A DNA stretch of 64,000 nt from Burkholderia sp. BCC0322 (GTDB taxonomy: Bacteria; Pseudomonadota; Gammaproteobacteria; Burkholderiales; Burkholderiaceae), in assembly GCF_902833045.1 (NCBI RefSeq), contig NZ_CADFDU010000001.1, positions 1,240,673 through 1,304,672 of the forward strand, written 5' to 3'. Both the position numbers and the translations under genes were made by a program. Below the pieces are notes generated by a model. That model was not told the origin of the DNA, did not search any database, and worked only from the letters and a program-made list of their open reading frames with translations. The number at the start of each line of letters is the position of its first letter. Positions within the stretch are counted from its first letter, which is position 1. This document shows positions 39,888 through 50,087 of this stretch, in pieces.

Positions 39888-39946
39888 GCATTCGCATTCG
39901 CCTGTGTGTAGCGTCAGGGGTATCCACGAACAACCTGGGGTGAATC

Positions 39947-40534
39947 ATGCAGCGACGAACATTTCTATGGGGTACGCCGGGATCGATCCTGGCTATCGGC
40001 CTCGCGGTCTCGGGATGCACGACGACCGGCACATCCGACGCCAGTGGTCACCAGACCGACAAGCGCCACACCATCGATGCAGGCGTCGACTCGACCCTCG
40101 CACGCCTTTACACGACCGCCAAAGGCTCGCGTGAACTCGTCGGCAAGGCGCGCGGCGTGCTGGTATTCCCGTCGGTCATCGCGGCCGGCTTCTTCGTCGG
40201 CGGCCAGTACGGCGAAGGCTCGCTGCGCGTTGCCGGCAGCACGGTCGGTTACTACAGCACCACGACCGGCTCGATCGGCCTGCAGATCGGTGCGCAATCG
40301 AAAGCCATCATTTTCCTGTTCATGACCGAGGATGCGCTTGGTCGCTTCCGTAACAGCGAAGGCTGGTCGGTGGGCGGCGACGCGTCGGTGGCAGTACTGA
40401 AAGTCGGCGCGAACGGCAATGTCGACACCAGCACCGCGACCGCGCCGATCGAAGCATTCGTACTGACGAACAACGGATTGATGGCCGGCGTGACGCTGGA
40501 AGGCACGAAGGTCACCCGGCTCAAGTCGCTGTAA
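39947..40534 (+). CDS. SYLF (Ysc84) domain lipoprotein, copy 1
   Basis: A 195-aa lipoprotein. The N-terminus (MQRRTFLWGTPGSILAIG then VSGC) has both a lipobox and a Tat-like RRTFLW motif. The mature part is a lipid-binding SYLF domain (ARGVLVFPSVIAAGFFVGGQYGEG, YYSTTTGSIGLQIGAQSKAIIFLF, GWSVGGDASVAVLKVGANG). The role in bacteria is unclear but likely at the envelope. An inverted paralogue at 52030-52620 is about 89% identical by eye. Confidence 0.88.
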   Translation: MQRRTFLWGTPGSILAIGLAVSGCTTTGTSDASGHQTDKRHTIDAGVDSTLARLYTTAKGSRELVGKARGVLVFPSVIAAGFFVGGQYGEGSLRVAGSTVGYYSTTTGSIGLQIGAQSKAIIFLFMTEDALGRFRNSEGWSVGGDASVAVLKVGANGNVDTSTATAPIEAFVLTNNGLMAGVTLEGTKVTRLKSL

Positions 40535-40595
40535 CGAGCGGCGGACGCGGGGCGGCTTGGTCTCCATTGGTTGTTTTCATTCTTGCGGAGGGCGT

Positions 40596-40742
40596 ATGCA
40601 CATTCTCACGAGCGCGGGCCCACTGGTTTCGCTGATCGCCGGCATTCTGATTCTGGTGGTGCCCCGTCTGTTGAATTACATCGTGGCGATCTACCTCATC
40701 GTCATCGGGTTGCTCGGGCTGTTCGGAGGACATCTCCACTGA
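40596..40742 (+). CDS. DUF3096-type small membrane protein
   Basis: The 48-aa protein MHILTSAGPLVSLIAGIL... has two hydrophobic helices (to RLLNYIVAIYLIVIGLLGLFGG) and follows a strong GGAGGG site. It matches the size and style of DUF3096 proteins. It lies 61 bp after the SYLF gene and is probably co-transcribed with it. Confidence 0.75.
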   Translation: MHILTSAGPLVSLIAGILILVVPRLLNYIVAIYLIVIGLLGLFGGHLH

Positions 40743-40789
40743 ACCACTGAACCGAGCCTCTCGCGAAAAAGCAGGTGACGAACCTCGCG

Positions 40790-41043
40790 GGCGGCGCCCG
40801 CGATCTCCGACTGTCGACGTGCCCCTGAGCGTTCGCGACGGGGCACGGATTGCCTGCGTGGCAGTTGCCGCCAATCCGGACCGGGGGGTTTTCCGGTAAC
40901 GTGCGACGCTCCAGGCTCTCGAGCCATGCGTGGAATCTGACGGTATTGCCCCGGACATAGGCGCGGGCCGACCGCGCCATCTTCACGCTCCGGAGCGCAA
41001 CGAGGGCACCCTGCCGCCCGTTGACGGGCGTTGGCCGCCGCAT
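40790..41043 (-). pseudogene. DUF2252 gene relic
   Basis: On the minus strand the piece VKMARSARAYVRGNTVRFHA, then RIGGNCHAGNPCPVANAQG, matches the conserved KMA-SAHAYVRGN and GDCHVGN-GPVA motifs of DUF2252 proteins. Those are normally about 400 aa. The match starts and stops abruptly, and the GDCH motif is changed to GNCH, so it is a short fragment of a lost gene. Confidence 0.55.
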
Positions 41044-41089
41044 CGCACGACCCTGAGCGCGTGGTGGCTGAAGCAGGCTGCATGATGCG

Positions 41090-41296
41090 CTATCGAGTCG
41101 ATCGGCATGCCGTTCCCGGACGCGGGCTCGCGTCGGAACGCTTTTGCTCCGCGGTGCGCGGTTGCTCGCGCGCGTTCGGGTTCGTCAGCCTCGGCTTTTC
41201 GGGGGCAATGGGCATTCCGTCATCGGTCGCGGTATCTTGCGCATATTTCCGATGCTGTTGCGGCGTGCCGCGGGCTTTCCGAGTCAGGTCGTTCAT
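41090..41296 (-). CDS. Small hydrophilic hypothetical protein
   Basis: A 68-aa product starts at ATG 41296 with a GGAGAAG site. It begins MNDLTRKARGTPQQHRKYAQ and is very rich in Arg, Pro and Thr, so it is probably disordered. A longer frame on the same strand (to 41962) is not supported. From 41297 to 41865 I see no further gene, only palindromes. Confidence 0.4.
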   Translation of the reverse strand: MNDLTRKARGTPQQHRKYAQDTATDDGMPIAPEKPRLTNPNAREQPRTAEQKRSDASPRPGTACRSTR

Positions 41297-41460
41297 GAGC
41301 TTCTCCGGTGAATGCCGCTTCGCATGGATCCGGCCGCTAGAACCGGATCGCGGCGAGTACATCGGCAATGTGTCGGCGCGTTGTGGCGCCGAACGCGTAT
41401 CGGCATCGGCAGCGCATGCGCGCGTGCCGACCCAGAATGGACGAGCGAACAGCGGAAGTC

Positions 41461-41565
41461 GGTACGATGCCGTGCAGTGGCGGCTGGCGTCGCTTCGGAC
41501 CGGCAAGCCGATGATTTGCGCCGATGTCCGCGATAATCCGCACGCGTCCGGTACGTTGCCGGACA
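41461..41565. promoter_or_regulatory. Two island palindrome variants
   Basis: GGTACG-ATGC-CGTGCA lies at 41461-41476 and GGTACG-TTGC-CGGACA at 41550-41565. The second shares its flanks with 51895-51910. They lie in a 569-bp gap between the small leftward gene and the DUF3309 gene. Confidence 0.5.
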
Positions 41566-41865
41566 GACTCCACGCGCGCGTCCGCCTACATTGATAGCGA
41601 AAGAGTCGATGCACGTCCCGAACCGGGTGCATCGAGCACGCGTCCTGCATGAAGGAGCAGGACGACTGACTCCCCGGCTCCTCCGGCATTCGAGATGCGG
41701 CACCGCCCATTTCGACGCGACAGGCGGCGAACGGCGCGTGCGCGCGTCGACGTGGAAGCGCACGGGAGCGTATCGACGGACACATCGGTTCGATTGCATT
41801 CGATGGCCATCGTTGCGAGCGCACTGCGCCATGACCCGCCGGATGATTGATTGAGGAGAGACGAC

Positions 41866-42024
41866 ATGTCACTGGGACTTCTTCTACTGATCGTTGTCGT
41901 GCTGCTGATGGTCGGGGTGATCCCGACCTGGCGCTACAGCAACGGCTGGGGGTATGGTCCAAGCGGATTGCTGGGCGTGGTATTGGTCGTGTTACTCATC
42001 CTGATGCTGCTGGGCAGGCTGTGA
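41866..42024 (+). CDS. DUF3309-type small membrane protein
   Basis: The 52-aa product follows a TGAGGAGAG site. It reads MSLGLLLLIVVVLLMVGVIP, then WRYSNGWGYGPSG and a second hydrophobic helix LLGVVLVVLLILMLLGRL. The GWGYGPSG turn between two helices is the signature of DUF3309 proteins, which are widespread small inner-membrane proteins of unknown role. Confidence 0.82.
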   Translation: MSLGLLLLIVVVLLMVGVIPTWRYSNGWGYGPSGLLGVVLVVLLILMLLGRL

Positions 42025-42151
42025 CGCGGGACATCATCGACGCTGCAGGTTCATGGGAAGACTGCCGCCCGACACCGCGAGTGTCGGGTGTGGCATCCCG
42101 CCGAACCGTTCGACCCGCGTACGCATCGCGCCACCGCGCCCGCGCTGGATC

Positions 42152-43441
42152 TCACGCATAGCGACGCATGAGCGGCGCGGCTGAAATGCCGTGCAGCACG
42201 ATCGACATGGCGATGATGGCCAGTACCCATGGAACCAGCGGCAACAGTTGCGCACGCGGCCCTTGCTCGAGGGCCAGCATCAGGTAATACAGGGAACCCA
42301 CGCCGCGAATGCCGAACCAGCTGATCAGCCGGCGCTGGTGGCGCGACGCCCGGGACCCGATCAGCGCGAGCCGGGTGGCCGCCGGCCGGATGACGAACAG
42401 CAGGGTCGCGACCACGGCCGCGCCGGCCCAGGTGAGCATTTCAACCCAATAGCCGGAGACGAGCGCGCCGATCAGCAGGATCAGCACGGCTTCGGCGATG
42501 TGTTCGAGCTCGATCGTGAATCCCATGACCGATTCCGCGACGAAGGCATGGGCTTTGTCGGGATCGGTGGCGGTGGCCTCGACATCCTCGCTGTCCACGA
42601 TGCCGACCGTCTCCTTCGACGTCTTCCGGCCGCTCGTTCGATGCTCGACACGCCGCATCGCGATGCCCGCGGCGAACACGGCCAGGAACCCGTAGCCATG
42701 AATGGCGAGCGTCACGCCGTACGACAGCATGATCAGGCCCAGCGCGAAGAACCCTTCGAGGCCGAGCGCCTGTCCGTGGCGGCTGCGCAGGAATGCGACG
42801 AGCCGGGCGGTGGCGAAGCCGAGCAGCCAGCCGGCGCCCACGCCGGAGGTGATACCCCATGCAATGCCGCCGAGCATGCTCCAGTGAAGCTCCGACATCG
42901 TGCCAGACCCGCACGCAAGCAGGCCGATCACCGCGCAAGGGTAGGCGGTGCCGTCGTTGATCCCGCCTTCGCCGGACAACGAAAAACGCACCAGTTCGAC
43001 GTCACCCGCGTCGCGCACGCCGACGTCATGAGCGAGCACGGGATCCGTCGGCGCGATCATCGCGCCCAGCAGTACCGCGACGCCGAGACTCAAATGCAGC
43101 ACCAGCATGCCGAGCGCGGCGATCGACGCGACGGTGAAGATCATCGCGACGACGCCAAGCCGAATCGGCAGCATCCAGCGGCGATCGGCGGGTGGGACAC
43201 GCAGCCTCAGGCCGATCGCGAACAGCGAGATCAGCAAGCCGATTTCGGCCGCGATGCGCAAGTGCGTGACGTCGTCCGGCAATGTCAGCGACAGGAAGCC
43301 GAGGCCGGCCGGTCCAATCAGAAAGCCGATCCCGAGATACACCATGGCCGCGCTCAGCGGCAGACGCTTGAGCGACGACCCGATGAGTCCCATGAAAATC
43401 AGCAGGGCTCCGAAGATGAGGCATCCGATGGTTTCGGTCAA
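42152..43441 (-). CDS. Cation:proton antiporter (CPA1/NhaP type)
   Basis: A 429-aa protein with about 12 membrane helices. It begins MTETIGCLIFGALLIFMGLI, and the ion-binding regions are visible as GAMIAPTDPVLAHDVGV near residue 127 and SLSGEGGINDGTAYP near 155. A 35-residue hydrophilic loop rich in Glu and Lys lies near 275-310. NhaP-type antiporters exchange Na+ or K+ for H+ and help pH and salt balance. The gene is leftward and lone. Confidence 0.9.
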   Translation of the reverse strand: MTETIGCLIFGALLIFMGLIGSSLKRLPLSAAMVYLGIGFLIGPAGLGFLSLTLPDDVTHLRIAAEIGLLISLFAIGLRLRVPPADRRWMLPIRLGVVAMIFTVASIAALGMLVLHLSLGVAVLLGAMIAPTDPVLAHDVGVRDAGDVELVRFSLSGEGGINDGTAYPCAVIGLLACGSGTMSELHWSMLGGIAWGITSGVGAGWLLGFATARLVAFLRSRHGQALGLEGFFALGLIMLSYGVTLAIHGYGFLAVFAAGIAMRRVEHRTSGRKTSKETVGIVDSEDVEATATDPDKAHAFVAESVMGFTIELEHIAEAVLILLIGALVSGYWVEMLTWAGAAVVATLLFVIRPAATRLALIGSRASRHQRRLISWFGIRGVGSLYYLMLALEQGPRAQLLPLVPWVLAIIAMSIVLHGISAAPLMRRYA

Positions 43442-43823
43442 TTTGAACGTCCTGCATGGGTAACGTCGCGCTCGCCGCGCGTCGAGCGTCGAACGCAGGT
43501 CGCCATGCGGTGTCGTTCAGGCGGCACGCGGCACGCGCGGGACGGCACACACCGAACTGGGCGTCGATGCCTTGCATTCGTCGCACAATATCGCTCCGGT
43601 CGTACCACGTTCGCAGCGAGTCGATTCGGCGTCTGTCCGATGGCGGACAAAGGACCGGGCGCAACCGTCGCAACCATCGCGATCGAAATGACGCGTGGCC
43701 GCGGCTGACGCAGCCGGGAAAGTGCGCACGAAGCGGCATGCACCCATGTACGGTAGCGGGCAGAGCGGTGCAGTGCTTCGTCATAGACTGTTCGCCGATC
43801 CTCGTGACAACTGGAGCATGGCC

Positions 43824-44042
43824 ATGGCGCATACAGCAATCGAGGGAGATCTGCGTTCACTTGAACGACTCGTTGCACGCGTCACGCTCGGTGAGCCTGC
43901 GCCATGGGCTCTCTGGCGCATTCGGCTGGAATCGATCCTGGAACACGGCTGCGTGACACCCTCGGAGCGCATGCATCTCGTCAGCATCATCGCCCTTCTC
44001 CTCATGCTCGAGCGTCGAGCGGGCAAGCTGGCCGCGCATTGA
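43824..44042 (+). CDS. Small hypothetical protein upstream of pgm
   Basis: The 72-aa product from ATG 43824 (or 43818) follows a TGGAG site. It reads MAHTAIEGDLRSLERLVARV and then LESILEHGCVTPSERMHLVSIIALLLMLER, a helical protein of unknown function. It is 122 bp before the phosphoglucomutase gene. A degenerate palindrome (TGTACG-GTAG-CGGGCA) lies at 43747-43762. The rest of 43442-43817 shows no gene. Confidence 0.5.
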   Translation: MAHTAIEGDLRSLERLVARVTLGEPAPWALWRIRLESILEHGCVTPSERMHLVSIIALLLMLERRAGKLAAH

Positions 44043-44164
44043 GCACGGCCGCCGCGTCGCGCGTTCGAGGGGGGGCGCGGCGGCGCCCGCCATCCGCCGG
44101 GCGCGTGGCGGTAGTCATGGTTCGCGCTCGAACGAGAATGGCGGCTGGGTCCCAGACAGGAGGC

Positions 44165-45886
44165 ATGTTGAATCCCGCTACATCCGACCCGCCGGGCGCG
44201 CCGGCCGCGATGCCCGTCAGTCCGCTGGCAGGCCGGCTCGCGCCTTACGCGCTGTGGATCGACGTTCCCCGCCTCGTGACCGCGTACTACACCGATATGC
44301 CGGACCCGGCAGTCCCGGCGCAACGCGTGACGTTCGGCACGTCGGGACACCGGGGTTCCGCGTTGACCCGCAGCTTCAACGAGTGGCATGTCCTCGCGAT
44401 CACGCAGGCGATCTGCCGGTATCGACGTTCGCACGGCATCCACGGTCCGGTGTTTGTCGGCATCGATACGCATGCGCTTTCCGAACCGGCGCAGGCGAGC
44501 GTGCTTGAGGTGCTGGCTGCCAATGGCGTCGAGGTCATGCTGGCGCCGCCGGGTGAATACACGCCCACGCCGGCCGTTTCGCGCGCGATCCTGACGTACA
44601 ACCGGGGACGCAATGCCGGGTTCGCCGACGGCATCGTCGTGACGCCGTCGCACAATCCGCCGGACAACGGCGGCATCAAGTACAACCAGGCGACCGGCGG
44701 CCCGGCCGGGGAAGCCGTCACCCGATGGATCGAAGCGGCCGCGAACGATCTGCTCGAAGCGCGGCTCGCGGGGGTGAGCCGCGTCTCGTTGTCGACGGCA
44801 TCGAATGCCGCCACGACGCACCGGTACGACTTCCTCGCGACGTATGTCGACGACCTGGCCAGCGTCATCGACATGGACATCCTGCGCGGCGCGCCGATCC
44901 GGCTCGGCGTCGATCCGCTCGGCGGCGCCGGCGTGCACTACTGGGGTGCGATTGCCGAGCGTTACCAACTGAATCTTGCGATCGTCAGCGAGGAAGTCGA
45001 TCCGACTTTTCGCTTCATGAGCGTCGACTGGGACGGGCGGATCCGCATGGATCCGTCGTCGCCGTATGCGATGCAGAGCCTGATCGCGCGGAAAGACCAA
45101 TTCGATGTCGCGTTTGCGTGCGATACCGACCACGACCGGCACGGGATCGTCACACGCAGCGACGGTTTGCTGCCGCCCAATCACTATCTCGCGGTGCTCG
45201 TCGACTATCTGCTCGCGCATCGGCCGAAATGGCCCGCTCGCGCGGCGGTCGGCAAGTCGGTCGTCTGCAGCGAGATGATCGATCGTGTCGCCCGCGCACA
45301 CGATCGCGCAATCTACGAAGTGCCCGTCGGCTTCAAGTGGTTCGTCGGCGGATTGCTCGACGGCACGCTGGGGTTCGCCGGCGAGGAGAGTGCGGGGGCC
45401 ACGTGCCTGCAGCTCGACGGGCAACCCTGGACGACCGACAAGGACGGCATCGTTCCCGCGTTGCTGTCGGCCGAAATCACGATCCGAACCGGCCGCGATC
45501 CGGCGGAGCATTACCGCGACCTGGCGCACCGCTTCGGCGCGCCCGCCGAACGGAGGGTACAGGCCGCAGCCACACCTGAGCAGCGCGCGCTGCTGGCGCG
45601 GCTAACGCCGCATCAGTTCACGCACACCGAACTGGCGGGAGAGGCGATCGTCCGGATACTCGATCGGGCGCCGGGCAACCGGGCCGCGATCGGGGGCATC
45701 AAGGTGATGACGGAGCACGGCTGGTTTGCCGCGCGGCCGTCAGGTACCGAAGATCTCTACCGGATCTATGCGGAAAGCTTCAACGGAGAGGATCACGTGG
45801 CGCGCATCGTGTCCGATGCGCAGTCGATGGTCGACGCGGTGCTCGAAGCAGGCACGCGCGATGCCGGTGGCGGCTCGAACGCCTGA
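44165..45886 (+). CDS. pgm: Phosphoglucomutase (alpha-D-glucose phosphate-specific)
   Basis: From ATG 44165 the enzyme is 573 aa; E. coli Pgm is 546. ATG 44210 is an alternative start because the AGGAGG site is only 1 bp from 44165. Active-site motifs are complete: RVTFGTSGHRG near residue 54, the phosphoserine loop VTPSHNPPDNGG near 160, metal loop CDTDHDRHG near 319, sugar loop GEESAGA near 407 and phosphate loop RPSGTEDLYRIY near 525. It interconverts glucose 6- and 1-phosphate, the route to UDP-glucose used by the neighbouring glucan synthase. Confidence 0.93.
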   Translation: MLNPATSDPPGAPAAMPVSPLAGRLAPYALWIDVPRLVTAYYTDMPDPAVPAQRVTFGTSGHRGSALTRSFNEWHVLAITQAICRYRRSHGIHGPVFVGIDTHALSEPAQASVLEVLAANGVEVMLAPPGEYTPTPAVSRAILTYNRGRNAGFADGIVVTPSHNPPDNGGIKYNQATGGPAGEAVTRWIEAAANDLLEARLAGVSRVSLSTASNAATTHRYDFLATYVDDLASVIDMDILRGAPIRLGVDPLGGAGVHYWGAIAERYQLNLAIVSEEVDPTFRFMSVDWDGRIRMDPSSPYAMQSLIARKDQFDVAFACDTDHDRHGIVTRSDGLLPPNHYLAVLVDYLLAHRPKWPARAAVGKSVVCSEMIDRVARAHDRAIYEVPVGFKWFVGGLLDGTLGFAGEESAGATCLQLDGQPWTTDKDGIVPALLSAEITIRTGRDPAEHYRDLAHRFGAPAERRVQAAATPEQRALLARLTPHQFTHTELAGEAIVRILDRAPGNRAAIGGIKVMTEHGWFAARPSGTEDLYRIYAESFNGEDHVARIVSDAQSMVDAVLEAGTRDAGGGSNA

Positions 45887-45909
45887 TACGCGCATGGGCC
45901 GCCCAACGG

Positions 45910-47985
45910 TCACACGAGCAGTTTCAGTGCGCGGTCGCAGACGTTCTCGACCGTGAAGCCGAAATCGCGCATCAGCTCGGCGCCCGGCGCCGACGCGCCG
46001 AAACCCGCAATGCCGAGTACGTCGCCACGATCGCCGACATAGCGGTGCCAGCCTTGCGACACGCCCGCTTCGATCGCCAGCCGCGCACCGACCGACTTCG
46101 GTAGCACGGCGTCCTGATACGACTGGGGCTGAGCGTCGAACAATCTCCAGCAGGGCAGCGACACCACCCGAACCGCCACGCCGCGCGCGAGCAACTCGGC
46201 GTGCGCTGCCAGCGCGAGCCCGACTTCCGAGCCTGTCGCGATCAGGATCAGCGCGGGGCGACCGTCGGGGGCATCGGCGAGCACGTAGCCGCCGCGCCGC
46301 AAGCCCTCTGCCGGCGCGAACCGGAGGCGATCGATGGTCGGCACGTCCTGGCGGGTCAGGATCAGCGCGGTCGGCCGTTCTCGCGCTTCGAGCGCCACGC
46401 GCCACGCGACGGCCGTTTCGTTGGCATCGGCCGGTCGAATCACCAGCAGGCCCGGGACCGCACGCAGGCCGGCAAGCTGTTCCATCGGCTGATGCGTCGC
46501 ACCGTCCTCGCCGACGGCGAGGCTGTCGTGCGTGAACACGTAGATCACCTGCAGACGCATCAATGCGGCGAGCCGGATCGGTGGACGCATGTAGTCGGAA
46601 AAGATCAGGAAGGTCGCGCCGAACGGCACGATGCCGCCGTGGGCCGCCAGGCCGTTCAGGATCGCGCCCATTGCATGCTCGCGCACGCCGAAATGCAGAT
46701 TGCGGCCGCTGCGGCTCCAGCCGCCGCCGTCGGAACCTTGCCGGTCGAGCGCGTTCATGCCGACGGCCTCGAAATCGCCGTGCCCGGTCAGCGCGGTGAA
46801 GGTGGAGGGATTCAGATCGGCGGAGCCGCCGATGAGCGACGGGACGCGGGGGGCAAGGGCGTTCAGCACCTTGCCGGATGCGACCCGCGTCGCCATGCCT
46901 TTCGGATCGGCCGGAAAGACCGGGATATTGCGGTCCCAACTGTCGGGCAGCGCGCCGCGCACCGAGCTCAGCAGCATCTCCGCCAGCTCGGGAAACGCGC
47001 GCGCATAGGCTGCGAACAAGGTGTTCCAGTGCGCTTCCCGTATTTGCCCCTCCGCCAGCGCCCGGCGAAAATGCGCGAGCGCCGGTGCGGGGATATGAAA
47101 CGCGGGATCGGGCGGCCAGCCGAGGTTGTGCTTGGTCAGGCGCACCTCGGCGTCGCCGAGCGGCGATCCGTGAGCCTGGTAGGTGTCTTGCCGGTTGGGC
47201 GAGCCGTAGCCGAGATGTGTGCGCACGAGGATCAACGACGGACGCCGCTGCTCGGCACGTGCGGCGAGCAGCGCCGCGTCGATGGCGGCAAGGTCGTTGC
47301 CGTCGTCGACCGTTTCCGTATGCCAGCCGTAGGCGTCGAACCGTTGCGCGCGATCTTCGGTGAAGGTGATCGCGGTGCCGGCGGATAGCGTGACGCGATT
47401 GTCGTCGTACAGGCAGATCAGCTTGCCGAGCCGGAGATGGCCGGCAAGCGATGCGGCTTCCGCCGCGACGCCTTCCATCAGGTCGCCGTCGCTGACGAGT
47501 GCATAGGTGTGGTGATCCACGATCTCGAAACCGGGGCGGTTGTAGCACGCGGCGAGCCGCGTTTCCGCCATCGCCATGCCGACGGCGTTGGCGAGGCCCT
47601 GGCCGAGCGGGCCGGTGGTCGTCTCGACGCCCGGCGTGAGGCCACGCTCCGGATGGCCGGGCGTGAGGCTGCCCGATTGCCGGAAGCGGACGATCTGATC
47701 GAGCGGCAGGTCGTAACCGGTGAGGTGAAGCAGGCTGTACAGCAGCATCGAACCATGTCCGGCCGACAGGATGAAGCGATCACGATCGAGCCACGCCGGA
47801 TTGGCGGGGTGATGCTTGAGATGGCGCATCCATAGCGCATAGGCCATCGGTGCGGCGCCGAGCGGCAAGCCTGGATGTCCGCTCGCTGCTTTCTGCACGG
47901 CATCGATCGACAGGAAGCGCAGCGTATTGATACAGAGCGCATCGAGTGCCGAACCTTCGGTTGGCGGGAAATCGGTTGAGGTCAT
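45910..47985 (-). CDS. tkt: Transketolase
   Basis: The 691-aa protein starts at ATG 47985 with a GGGAG site; the frame is open further upstream without coding support. TPP-binding motifs are seen as [20 protein letters not shown] near residue 63, [20 protein letters not shown] near 155 and NRVTL near 186. The Pyr domain has [20 protein letters not shown] near 410 and [16 protein letters not shown] near 466. It moves two-carbon units in the pentose phosphate pathway. It converges with pgm (23 bp between stops). Both genes serve sugar phosphate balance and are probably an extra stress copy. Confidence 0.93.
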   Translation of the reverse strand: MTSTDFPPTEGSALDALCINTLRFLSIDAVQKAASGHPGLPLGAAPMAYALWMRHLKHHPANPAWLDRDRFILSAGHGSMLLYSLLHLTGYDLPLDQIVRFRQSGSLTPGHPERGLTPGVETTTGPLGQGLANAVGMAMAETRLAACYNRPGFEIVDHHTYALVSDGDLMEGVAAEAASLAGHLRLGKLICLYDDNRVTLSAGTAITFTEDRAQRFDAYGWHTETVDDGNDLAAIDAALLAARAEQRRPSLILVRTHLGYGSPNRQDTYQAHGSPLGDAEVRLTKHNLGWPPDPAFHIPAPALAHFRRALAEGQIREAHWNTLFAAYARAFPELAEMLLSSVRGALPDSWDRNIPVFPADPKGMATRVASGKVLNALAPRVPSLIGGSADLNPSTFTALTGHGDFEAVGMNALDRQGSDGGGWSRSGRNLHFGVREHAMGAILNGLAAHGGIVPFGATFLIFSDYMRPPIRLAALMRLQVIYVFTHDSLAVGEDGATHQPMEQLAGLRAVPGLLVIRPADANETAVAWRVALEARERPTALILTRQDVPTIDRLRFAPAEGLRRGGYVLADAPDGRPALILIATGSEVGLALAAHAELLARGVAVRVVSLPCWRLFDAQPQSYQDAVLPKSVGARLAIEAGVSQGWHRYVGDRGDVLGIAGFGASAPGAELMRDFGFTVENVCDRALKLLV

Positions 47986-48065
47986 GCAGCTGCTCCCTGG
48001 CGTCCTGTCACGCGATATCCCGCATGGAAGGGGGTTGCGTTGGCTACCCGTTGCGCGGGTCAGCG

Positions 48066-48851
48066 TTATCGGTCTCCGTGCCAATAGCCGTGCTTGCCGT
48101 AGAACTCGTGCAACTCGATCTCGTAGCTGCGATGAACGAGCTGCGAGTCGTCGTATGGAGGGCTCTGGCGGATCGCGTCGCGCGTGAGCGTGGTCGATAC
48201 CGTTTCCGTGGGCCAGTCCACCTGGTCGAGCCAGTGAGTCGCGATCAGCACTTCCTTGCCGGTCGACCACCAGCTCGACGTGTCGATTGCCAGATAGCGG
48301 ATCACCCAGGCTTCATCGTCGTAAATGAAGTCGGACACGTGACCGAGATGTCCGTCCTTGGCTTCGAGCCGATATCCGTCGACCTCGCCGGTGCTGCGCA
48401 GATGCGTATCCGCCGCTGTGCCGGCCGGCGCGGTGTGCGGGAGAAGCGGATCGCCCGCGTCGGCGTCCTGCGACGGCCCGGCGGGATCGAAAGCAGGGTA
48501 TGCGCCCATTCCCCAAAGGTTCGGGCCACCCCAGTAGGTCGGGTAGTTGTAGTAACGCAGGTACTCGATCTCGTGCTGGCGCGATACCGGCTTGTGCGTG
48601 TCCACATTCGGACTGTCCCTCACCTGCTGTTGCGTGAGGCTGACGTATAGCGTACGGGTCTCGGGATCGGCATGCGTGACGGAATATGGCGAGACCAGCA
48701 CTTGCCTGTCGTGCAGCCAGTCGCCCGTCTCGACGACGAGGTAACGGATGCACCAGTTGCCATCGTCGAAGTAGGCCTGGTGGATGTGGCCGATATCGCC
48801 GTCCTTCGCTCGAACCGTGTCTCCGTGCAACCTTCGAATGCTTCGCAACAT
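48066..48851 (-). CDS. Protein with two PRC-barrel domains
   Basis: The 261-aa soluble protein starts at ATG 48851 (GAGGAC site). It has two PRC-barrel repeats: [29 protein letters not shown] ... VLVSPYS at the N-terminus and [21 protein letters not shown] ... [13 protein letters not shown] near residue 155-210. A Pro/Gly/Tyr-rich linker joins them. PRC-barrels are small beta domains of unknown biochemical role, common in stress-related genes. It is divergent from the palindrome at 49018. Confidence 0.88.
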   Translation of the reverse strand: MLRSIRRLHGDTVRAKDGDIGHIHQAYFDDGNWCIRYLVVETGDWLHDRQVLVSPYSVTHADPETRTLYVSLTQQQVRDSPNVDTHKPVSRQHEIEYLRYYNYPTYWGGPNLWGMGAYPAFDPAGPSQDADAGDPLLPHTAPAGTAADTHLRSTGEVDGYRLEAKDGHLGHVSDFIYDDEAWVIRYLAIDTSSWWSTGKEVLIATHWLDQVDWPTETVSTTLTRDAIRQSPPYDDSQLVHRSYEIELHEFYGKHGYWHGDR

Positions 48852-49017
48852 GATGTCCTCGCCAGAGCGATGCCCGGCACGTCGGTGATCCGGCTGAACT
48901 GCCTGTCACACCGTGGCATCCAGTCGTTCGTCCGTTGGTGCCGAGCGATTCCTGCCGATCGCGCCCCCTCGGATGGTCGGCATGGTTGAAACGCTACACG
49001 CGCCGAATGGCCGATGC

Positions 49018-49033
49018 GGTACGAAACCGTACA
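49018..49033. promoter_or_regulatory. Island palindrome GGTACG-AAAC-CGTACA
   Basis: Near-perfect copy, 167 bp upstream of the two-PRC gene, within the 350-bp gap 48852-49201 that otherwise shows no gene. Confidence 0.6.
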
Positions 49034-49201
49034 AAGCATGCACCCGCTTGAGCACGGGGGTGATCCATCCGGCGGCGAGCCGTCCTTCCCGATATGTCGC
49101 GGAACATTCTCTCGGTCTTCGTCGTCAGGATCGCGAAGCAGTTAGGATCAACACGTCGACGGGCTGCCGGGCGACCGAGGCTGCCGGATTCGGTTCGTGT
49201 C

Positions 49202-49522
49202 TCAGCGCAGCCGCAGCGGCATGAACAGCGAGATGCCCGGTGCCGGTACCGGCGCGTAAACCATCGGAGGCGCGCCATACGCATACTCCTCGTCGCCGTC
49301 ATAACCGTCGTGGCCACCGTTCCGGTAATGGCCGTAGTGACGACCATCCTGATGTGTCATGCGCGCGTGATTGCCCTGGTCCAAACCGTGATTCATTCTC
49401 TCCGCATGCAACGGCGGTGCGGCGAAAAGGCAGCCGATCGCGACTATCAGGCCGACGAGTCGCATGCCCGATCTCGGCGCCATTGTGGTTCGACGTGCAT
49501 GTCCGATAGAAACGTCCATCAT
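49202..49522 (-). CDS. Secreted His/Tyr/Gly-rich small protein
   Basis: The 106-aa product starts at ATG 49522 behind AGGAG. It has an N-terminal signal peptide (MRLVGLIVAIGCLFAAPPLHA). The short mature region is rich in His, Gly and Tyr (HYGHYRNGGHDGYDGDEEYAYG) and ends in a hydrophobic stretch. The His-rich part could bind metal. The family is unknown. Confidence 0.6.
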   Translation of the reverse strand: MMDVSIGHARRTTMAPRSGMRLVGLIVAIGCLFAAPPLHAERMNHGLDQGNHARMTHQDGRHYGHYRNGGHDGYDGDEEYAYGAPPMVYAPVPAPGISLFMPLRLR

Positions 49523-49598
49523 GTTCTCCTGTGTACGAATCCGGAATCCGCTGGTCAGTGACTGCCATCGACAGCCGGTATCGGCGGACGGTCCGGAA

Positions 49599-50087
49599 CT
49601 ATTGTTTCTTGATCAGGTGGTGGTCGTTGCCACGGAAAATCGCATCCGCGTTCTGCTTTTGCGTATTGGACATGCTGTCGTACAGCGGCTGAAATGCCGT
49701 GGTCAGCTTTTTGACGCCATCGGCGTGCACGTTGGCGACATCGCCATAGGAGTGGAGATCGTCCATCGCGCTCATGCTGCTCGCATGATCGCTACGGATC
49801 TTCCTGAGCGTCTCCATCGCTTTCGCGTTGTCCCGCATCACCTGCGCGACTGGCTGCCACAGGGATTCCTGGCCGGGTGTGATGCCAAGTCGCTGGTGCA
49901 GGCTGTTGATGCGCCCGTCGACCGACTTTTGGGCGGCCACGGTCATGACGTGGGGCGGTGACCGGTCCGGTGCGGGTCCGGCGGCCTTCGAGAGTTGGGG
50001 GAAGACGGCTGCGCCGAAGGCGACTGTTGCCGCCAGGGAGAACGCGTAGGCAATCTTTCGGGGGGCGGCGAGAAGAGCGGGTGTCAT
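49599..50087 (-). CDS. Spy/CpxP-like periplasmic protein (LTXXQ-type)
   Basis: From ATG 50087 the product is 162 aa with a signal peptide (KIAYAFSLAATVAFGAAVFP). The mature part is helical and has VDGRINSLHQRLGITPGQESLWQPVAQVMRDNAKAM and LTTAFQPLYDSMSNTQKQ, the layout of Spy/CpxP-related proteins with LTxxQ-like motifs. Those are envelope-stress chaperones. It lies 76 bp upstream of the His-rich secreted protein gene, in the same direction. Confidence 0.75.
   Translation of the reverse strand: MTPALLAAPRKIAYAFSLAATVAFGAAVFPQLSKAAGPAPDRSPPHVMTVAAQKSVDGRINSLHQRLGITPGQESLWQPVAQVMRDNAKAMETLRKIRSDHASSMSAMDDLHSYGDVANVHADGVKKLTTAFQPLYDSMSNTQKQNADAIFRGNDHHLIKKQ

Noticed and set aside
41297-41962. 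Upstream extension of the small leftward gene at 41090
   Set aside because: It runs across palindromic intergenic DNA and across the DUF3309 gene on the other strand, and its composition is not protein-like.
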